A stretch of 64,000 nucleotides of DNA from positions 868,001 to 932,000 of the forward strand of contig NZ_JBKINJ010000002.1 of assembly GCF_046602855.1 (NCBI RefSeq), in the 5' to 3' direction. Made by a program: the position numbers and the translations under genes. Source of the DNA: Gracilimonas sp046602855 (lineage in GTDB: Bacteria > Bacteroidota > Rhodothermia > Balneolales > Balneolaceae). A model generated the notes under the pieces. That model saw only the letters and a program-made list of their open reading frames with translations, was not told the origin of the DNA and searched no databases. Below, piece after piece: positions 60,322 to 64,000 of this stretch; positions within the stretch are counted from its first letter, which is position 1; each line of letters opens with the position of its first letter.

Positions 60322-61773
60322 ATGAGAACACTAACAAAAACACAATGGATAGTACCGGTACTGCTGCTGTTTGGATTGGTAGCATGTGAACCACAGATGT
60401 CGTCTGATCCATCACTGGATCCCGCACCGACTTCGGAAAGCGTTACTTTTGAAGCTGAACCGGATGCAGAAAATGCGAATATCATCCATTTTACCAATAC
60501 CTCCGAAAGCTTTAGAGCGGTTTGGGATCTTGGTAATGGCCAAAGTAAAGAGGGTGATGAGGTAACTGGAGAATACCCACTAGAGGGTGTTTATACTATT
60601 TCATTAACTATATTTACGCCATCAGGACAGGCAATGAATATAGATTCAGTATCTATTGCAGCAACAAATTTTGATATGCTTGATGACCCAAATCTTAATC
60701 TTCTAACAGGTGGTGTTGATAATGTTGGGGGGAAAACATGGGTAATCGATAGTACACAAGCCGGCCACATGGGTGTCGGTCCAACTACGAGTTATTGGCC
60801 AGAATGGTGGGCTGCACCGCCAGAAGCTAAAACTGGTTCAGGTCTATATAATGACCGATATACTTTCAAACTGGACGGTTTTTCGTTCGATATGGAAACA
60901 AACGGTGATGTGTTCTTAAATGCTGCATATGACGACGAATTTGATAATACCACTGTCCCCCCAGATGGAGCTGATTTAATGGCACCCTGGACCGCTCCTG
61001 AAAATCAAACATTTAATTTAATTGAAGACGATAACGGAGATTTATTCCTGAAAGTGTCAGACCCTACATTTATAGGTTTTTATGCAGGTGCAAATACCTA
61101 TCAGATACTGGAATTGACAGAAAACTTTATGTCTCTGCGATACTTTGATCCAAGAAATGAAATCATTTGGTATCATACACTGATCCCGGAGGGGTATACT
61201 TATCCGGTTGAACCAAGGGAATATACTTCTGAGGAGTTAATTGATAATTTTGACGAGGAAGGAAATGTCAATTGGGTTACGGATCAGGTTGAAGGTTTCA
61301 ACGAGAACTATGATAATCCAGCGCCGATACCTATCAATACCTCTGGAAAAGTAGCCAAATACACTAAGAGCAATGAAACATGGGCGTTTGATAACGTTTA
61401 CTTTGATTTGGGTTACGAACTCAACTTAAATGAGCGTAGTTTGATTAAACTAAAGGTATACATGCCTTCTTACAATGACTATACAACTACGGATCCAAAT
61501 GCGCCTGATTGGGCACCTCATGACTACCTTGCCAAGCAAGTTGAAGTTAAATTACATAACGCATCCGATTTGGGCGGTGATGCTTGGACAACACAGGAAA
61601 CTATAATTCAACCTGTATCACAAACTGATACCTGGGTAGAGTTAGAGTTTGATTTTAGCGGTGTCAGTGATAGAGAAGACTTCGACCGTGTTGTCGTTCA
61701 AATAGGCAGTGAAGCACACGGTATGCCTGGCATATTCTTTATAGATGACTTCCAACTAACTGCAGCACAATAG
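60322..61773 (+). CDS. PKD-domain surface glycan-binding lipoprotein (SusE-position)
   Basis: 483 residues with a lipoprotein signal (IVPVLLLFGLVAC). An N-terminal PKD-like domain (residues 40-115; SFRAVWDLGNGQSKEGDEVT, GVYTISLTIFTPSGQAMNID) is followed by a domain rich in Trp and Tyr (TSYWPEWWAAPPEAKTGSGL). The C-terminal jelly-roll part (EELIDNFDEEGNVNWVTDQV, WAFDNVYFDLGYELNLNERS, GIFFIDDFQLTAAQ) resembles a carbohydrate-binding module. Proteins with this layout occur in laminarin and mixed-linkage glucan loci of marine Bacteroidota. The binding of beta-1,3-glucan is inferred from the neighbouring GH16 gene. Confidence 0.85.
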   Translation: MRTLTKTQWIVPVLLLFGLVACEPQMSSDPSLDPAPTSESVTFEAEPDAENANIIHFTNTSESFRAVWDLGNGQSKEGDEVTGEYPLEGVYTISLTIFTPSGQAMNIDSVSIAATNFDMLDDPNLNLLTGGVDNVGGKTWVIDSTQAGHMGVGPTTSYWPEWWAAPPEAKTGSGLYNDRYTFKLDGFSFDMETNGDVFLNAAYDDEFDNTTVPPDGADLMAPWTAPENQTFNLIEDDNGDLFLKVSDPTFIGFYAGANTYQILELTENFMSLRYFDPRNEIIWYHTLIPEGYTYPVEPREYTSEELIDNFDEEGNVNWVTDQVEGFNENYDNPAPIPINTSGKVAKYTKSNETWAFDNVYFDLGYELNLNERSLIKLKVYMPSYNDYTTTDPNAPDWAPHDYLAKQVEVKLHNASDLGGDAWTTQETIIQPVSQTDTWVELEFDFSGVSDREDFDRVVVQIGSEAHGMPGIFFIDDFQLTAAQ

Positions 61774-61791
61774 TATTAGTAAATAGTAGTT

Positions 61792-61824
61792 AAGGAAGGA
61801 AGTGTTAGCTTCCTTCCTTTTTTT
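61792..61824 (+). terminator. Intrinsic terminator inside the PUL, between binding protein and GH16
   Basis: AAGGAAGGAAG (61792-61802) and CTTCCTTCCTT (61809-61819) form a perfect 11-base stem with a 6-base loop, followed by a T-run to 61824. It is 19 bases after the upstream stop and 20 bases before the GH16 start. It should reduce transcription into GH16 from the susCD promoter. Confidence 0.9.
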
Positions 61825-61843
61825 ATATCCAAAAATTAAACAG

Positions 61844-62713
61844 ATGTTAAAAAGCACCAAAATAATGAGTCTATTAGCCTTAACTCTATTCCTGCTAGTT
61901 AATTTGACAAATTGCAGTACAGATAATACCGTTGATAGTTTTGATTACAATGAAACGGATCCCACAGATACCCTTCAGGCCGGAGAGTTGATCTGGTCAG
62001 ATGAGTTTTCGGATAACGGAACTCCTAACTCAAACAACTGGACCTACGATATTGGTCATGGTGAATGGGGTTGGGGTAATAATGAAGAGCAATATTATAC
62101 CGATGATCCTGAGAATGTTCGGGTTGAAAATGGCAACCTGATAATAACTGCCTTAAAGGAAAATGGAGAATGGACCTCAGCGCGGATTAAAACTAAGGGA
62201 CTGAAAGAGTTTAAATACGTAACGGTTAAAGCGAGAGCAAAACTGCCAGAAGGTATAGGTACATGGCCCGCTATATGGATGCTCGGTTCAGATATAGATA
62301 CAGAGGGTTGGCCTGAATCCGGTGAAATTGATATTATGGAACACGTTGGGAAAGATCCCGGAATTGTTCACAGTTCACTGCATACCCCTTCAAGCCATGG
62401 GAACACTCAGAATTCTGATCATATAACGGTCCCTGATTATAATTCAGAATTTCATGTATATGAACTTGTATGGACTCCGGAAAGCATGACGTTTAAGGTA
62501 GACGGCGAAACTTTCTATATCTATAGTCCTTCTTCAAAAACTGCTGAAACCTGGCCTTTCAATAATGATTTTTTCATTATTCTGAACGTAGCTATGGGTG
62601 GTAATTGGGGCAGTGACCCACAATATGAAACAGGCGATAACAGAAACGGTATCCATCCTGACCTAACAGAAGCAAACATGATCGTCGATTATGTAAGGGT
62701 CTACAAGAATTAA
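61844..62713 (+). CDS. GH16 endo-beta-1,3-glucanase (laminarinase-like)
   Basis: 289 residues with a lipoprotein-type signal (MSLLALTLFLLVNLTNC). The GH16 jelly-roll fold is recognisable by LIWSDEFSDNGTPNSNNWTY, GHGEWGWGNNEEQYYTDDPE, WTSARIKTKGLKEFKYVTVK and RAKLPEGIGTWPAIWMLGSD. The catalytic motif is GEIDIMEH with nucleophile Glu161, helper Asp163 and acid/base Glu166; the extra Met (E-x-D-x-x-E) is typical of laminarinases. It should cut beta-1,3-glucan at the surface. An upstream ATG is rejected because it lies inside the terminator hairpin. It is the last gene of the locus. Confidence 0.94.
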   Translation: MLKSTKIMSLLALTLFLLVNLTNCSTDNTVDSFDYNETDPTDTLQAGELIWSDEFSDNGTPNSNNWTYDIGHGEWGWGNNEEQYYTDDPENVRVENGNLIITALKENGEWTSARIKTKGLKEFKYVTVKARAKLPEGIGTWPAIWMLGSDIDTEGWPESGEIDIMEHVGKDPGIVHSSLHTPSSHGNTQNSDHITVPDYNSEFHVYELVWTPESMTFKVDGETFYIYSPSSKTAETWPFNNDFFIILNVAMGGNWGSDPQYETGDNRNGIHPDLTEANMIVDYVRVYKN

Positions 62714-62747
62714 ATAAGGTAGCCTTATTTTGGTCATTTAACAGTGA

Positions 62748-63524
62748 TCAACCAAACAAGCCTTTAATACTTCCTCCATCGTGACTGATGGTCTGACCCG
62801 TTACGTAACCGGAATGTGGGGATAGCAACCATGTTGCCAATGAGGAAAATTCCTCAGCTTTTCCCATTCGTCCAACCGGTATATCCTCTTCCATTCTTTC
62901 TTTGGCTTCTTCAAAACTGATATCAAGGGAGGCTTTGTTCTTTTGGATAACTCGTTCTATGGCCGGGGTTTGGTGTGAACCTGGGGCGAGCACATTTGCT
63001 GTCACTCCAGATCTGGCTACTTCCAGTGCCAAGGTTTTGACAAACCCTACTACGCCCGCTCTAAAACTGTTACTCAATGTGAGTGAAGGTAAAGGTTGTT
63101 TAACAGACTGACTTTCAATAAAAACCATTCTTCCATATCCCTTTTCTTTGAAGTATGGAGCCAGTCTCAGTGCCAGATCGATCTTCCAGCGCATGACCAG
63201 TTTCCAGGAAGAATCCCAGTCATCCATAGAGGTATCTAAAGGTGTCCCGGTTGGAGGCCCTCCGGCATTAAAAACGATACCGTGAGTTTCTTTGGTTTCA
63301 ACTGACTGCTCGATCTTATCCAGTGTTTCACTGTAAATTAAACTGCCTTCTATAATTTCAGTCTGCTCTTTAAAATGAATGAATTTATCTTGCAGCATAT
63401 CACCCCGGCGAGCTACTAAAATCACACTCGCGCCTTCCTTTAAGAGTTGTCGTGCGATGGCTTCTCCGAAACCGCTTGAGGCTCCACATACTATAAAACG
63501 CTGATCAGAAATTTTAAGATCCAT
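62748..63524 (-). CDS. SDR-family protein with non-standard active site
   Basis: 258 residues with a Rossmann fold of the short-chain dehydrogenase type. The cofactor motif is IVCGASSGFGEAIARQLL (G-x-x-x-G-x-G) and the region IVFNAGGPPTGTPLDTSMDD corresponds to the N-A-G motif. MVFIESQSVKQPLPSLTLSN supplies the usual Ser but has Leu-Thr-Leu-Ser-Asn where Y-x-x-x-K is expected, so the catalytic Tyr and Lys are absent. The C-terminal LATWLLSPHSGYVTGQTISH DGG segment is normal. This pattern matches the divergent BKR-like SDR subgroup. The ATG at 63522-63524 is chosen by alignment. Enzymatic activity is uncertain. Confidence 0.88.
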   Translation of the reverse strand: MDLKISDQRFIVCGASSGFGEAIARQLLKEGASVILVARRGDMLQDKFIHFKEQTEIIEGSLIYSETLDKIEQSVETKETHGIVFNAGGPPTGTPLDTSMDDWDSSWKLVMRWKIDLALRLAPYFKEKGYGRMVFIESQSVKQPLPSLTLSNSFRAGVVGFVKTLALEVARSGVTANVLAPGSHQTPAIERVIQKNKASLDISFEEAKERMEEDIPVGRMGKAEEFSSLATWLLSPHSGYVTGQTISHDGGSIKGLFG

Positions 63525-63665
63525 AAGTTGAATAATTAGATTAGGGGTTTTTAAAACAAACAAGAGGTCTTATTTAACGTTCATTAAAATATTGCAGGAA
63601 AGAGACTTAATTAACTTTTAATTTGTAGGCAAAGGATCAGCATACATATTAAAATATAAATTAGA

Positions 63666-64000
63666 ATGAAAAAGGTCACAATTATAGTGATAACTATGCT
63701 TGTGTGCCTGTGTTTTAACTTTACACAGGCACAAAATGTTACCAATAACTTCAGAATTGATGGAGTCATGTTTCTCTCATTCGAGCACGATATTACGGGT
63801 AACTCCTTTCAAAATCAGTTTACCATAAAAAGAGGTTACGTAAATTTTAGGCATAAACTGGCTGAAGGACTAAATGCGCGTTTAACCCAAGATGTGACCA
63901 TTGATAGGGAGGGTGATGGAATAGGTGATATTGAACTTCGTCTGAAGTATGCCTTTGTAGAATATGATATTCAAAGTATTGGGCTTTTTAATGAACCTGT
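63666..64000 (+). CDS. Porin-like outer-membrane protein, N-terminal part
   Basis: The gene begins at an ATG (63666) and runs off the right edge; 111 residues are visible. A signal peptide (VTIIVITMLVCLCFNFTQAQ) is followed by strands with alternating hydrophobicity: FRIDGVMFLSFEHDI, FQNQFTIKRGYVNFRHKL, LNARLTQDVTIDREGDGIGD and IELRLKYAFVEYDI. The I-K-R-G-Y-V-N-F-R-H segment resembles the start of phosphate-selective (OprP-like) or related porins. The substrate is unknown, and the barrel end is outside the window. Confidence 0.7.
   Translation, partial: MKKVTIIVITMLVCLCFNFTQAQNVTNNFRIDGVMFLSFEHDITGNSFQNQFTIKRGYVNFRHKLAEGLNARLTQDVTIDREGDGIGDIELRLKYAFVEYDIQSIGLFNEP

Overview
The window looks like chromosomal DNA from a marine or halophilic member of the Bacteroidota/Balneolota group (a Balneolaceae-like bacterium is my best guess). 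This is inferred from a SusC/SusD-type polysaccharide locus with its own FecI/FecR-like regulators, GldC, DUF2911, DUF4834, many Cys-anchored lipoproteins, and a Bacteroidota-like -7 element (TATCTTTG) upstream of glyS. Composition is moderately AT-rich and genes are closely packed. I see no prophage, no CRISPR array and no integrated conjugative element.

Layout. 0-2.1 kb: the end of a surface-polysaccharide cluster (TupA-like ATP-grasp protein, two family 2 glycosyltransferases). 2.1-13.1 kb: a YfhO-like membrane protein, gatC, a ptsH-ptsI pair, a lipoprotein Cu/Zn superoxide dismutase, a PlsC-type acyltransferase, a bile-acid/sodium symporter-like transporter, a VOC protein, a lipoprotein and an ABC-F ATPase. 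13.1-16.1 kb: two small mobile-DNA footprints, namely a GIY-YIG gene bracketed by copies of a palindromic repeat, and a decayed REP-associated tyrosine transposase (RAYT). Between them lie gldC and a Memo-family gene. 16.1-26.7 kb: nth, glyS, a TPR protein, the rpmH-rnpA-yidC block, a lone HsdR-N-domain nuclease-like gene, an Xaa-Pro aminopeptidase, a long ispH and a YjbQ-family gene. 26.7-35.6 kb: a DUF5698-like membrane protein, the 4.5S SRP RNA, DUF2911, an amidohydrolase, secreted MsrA, a GH97 glycosidase, an apparently intact RAYT with its REP palindromes, a creatininase-like protein, a beta-propeller lipoprotein and tRNA-Leu(GAG).

35.9-47 kb is the replication-origin neighbourhood. A tight minus-strand operon runs dnaA-folB-folK-deoxynucleoside kinase-DUF4834-TPR. 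Upstream of dnaA is a non-coding interval with several DnaA boxes (putative oriC), then prmC and a small unknown gene. Further on are a HAD phosphatase, eno, and recF-dciA(DUF721)-ybbR.

47-62.7 kb carries outer-membrane and carbohydrate functions: a TonB-dependent receptor, a lipoprotein beta-carbonic anhydrase, and a compact beta-glucan (probably laminarin) utilisation locus. That locus consists of a divergent GH3 glucosidase, an ECF sigma factor, a FecR-like anti-sigma factor, SusC with an N-terminal STN domain, SusD, a PKD-type surface glycan-binding lipoprotein and a GH16 endoglucanase. A strong intrinsic terminator hairpin separates the binding protein from the GH16 gene. The window ends with a divergent SDR-like gene that lacks the usual YxxxK, and the start of a porin-like gene.

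I did not find a clearly new multi-gene system. The most distinctive signals are the RAYT gene carrying a perfect 40-bp REP palindrome inside its reading frame, the matching RAYT relic at 15.8-16.1 kb, the repeat-flanked GIY-YIG gene, the putative oriC with its dnaA-folate-nucleoside operon, and an orphan terminator between eno and recF that may end a small RNA.
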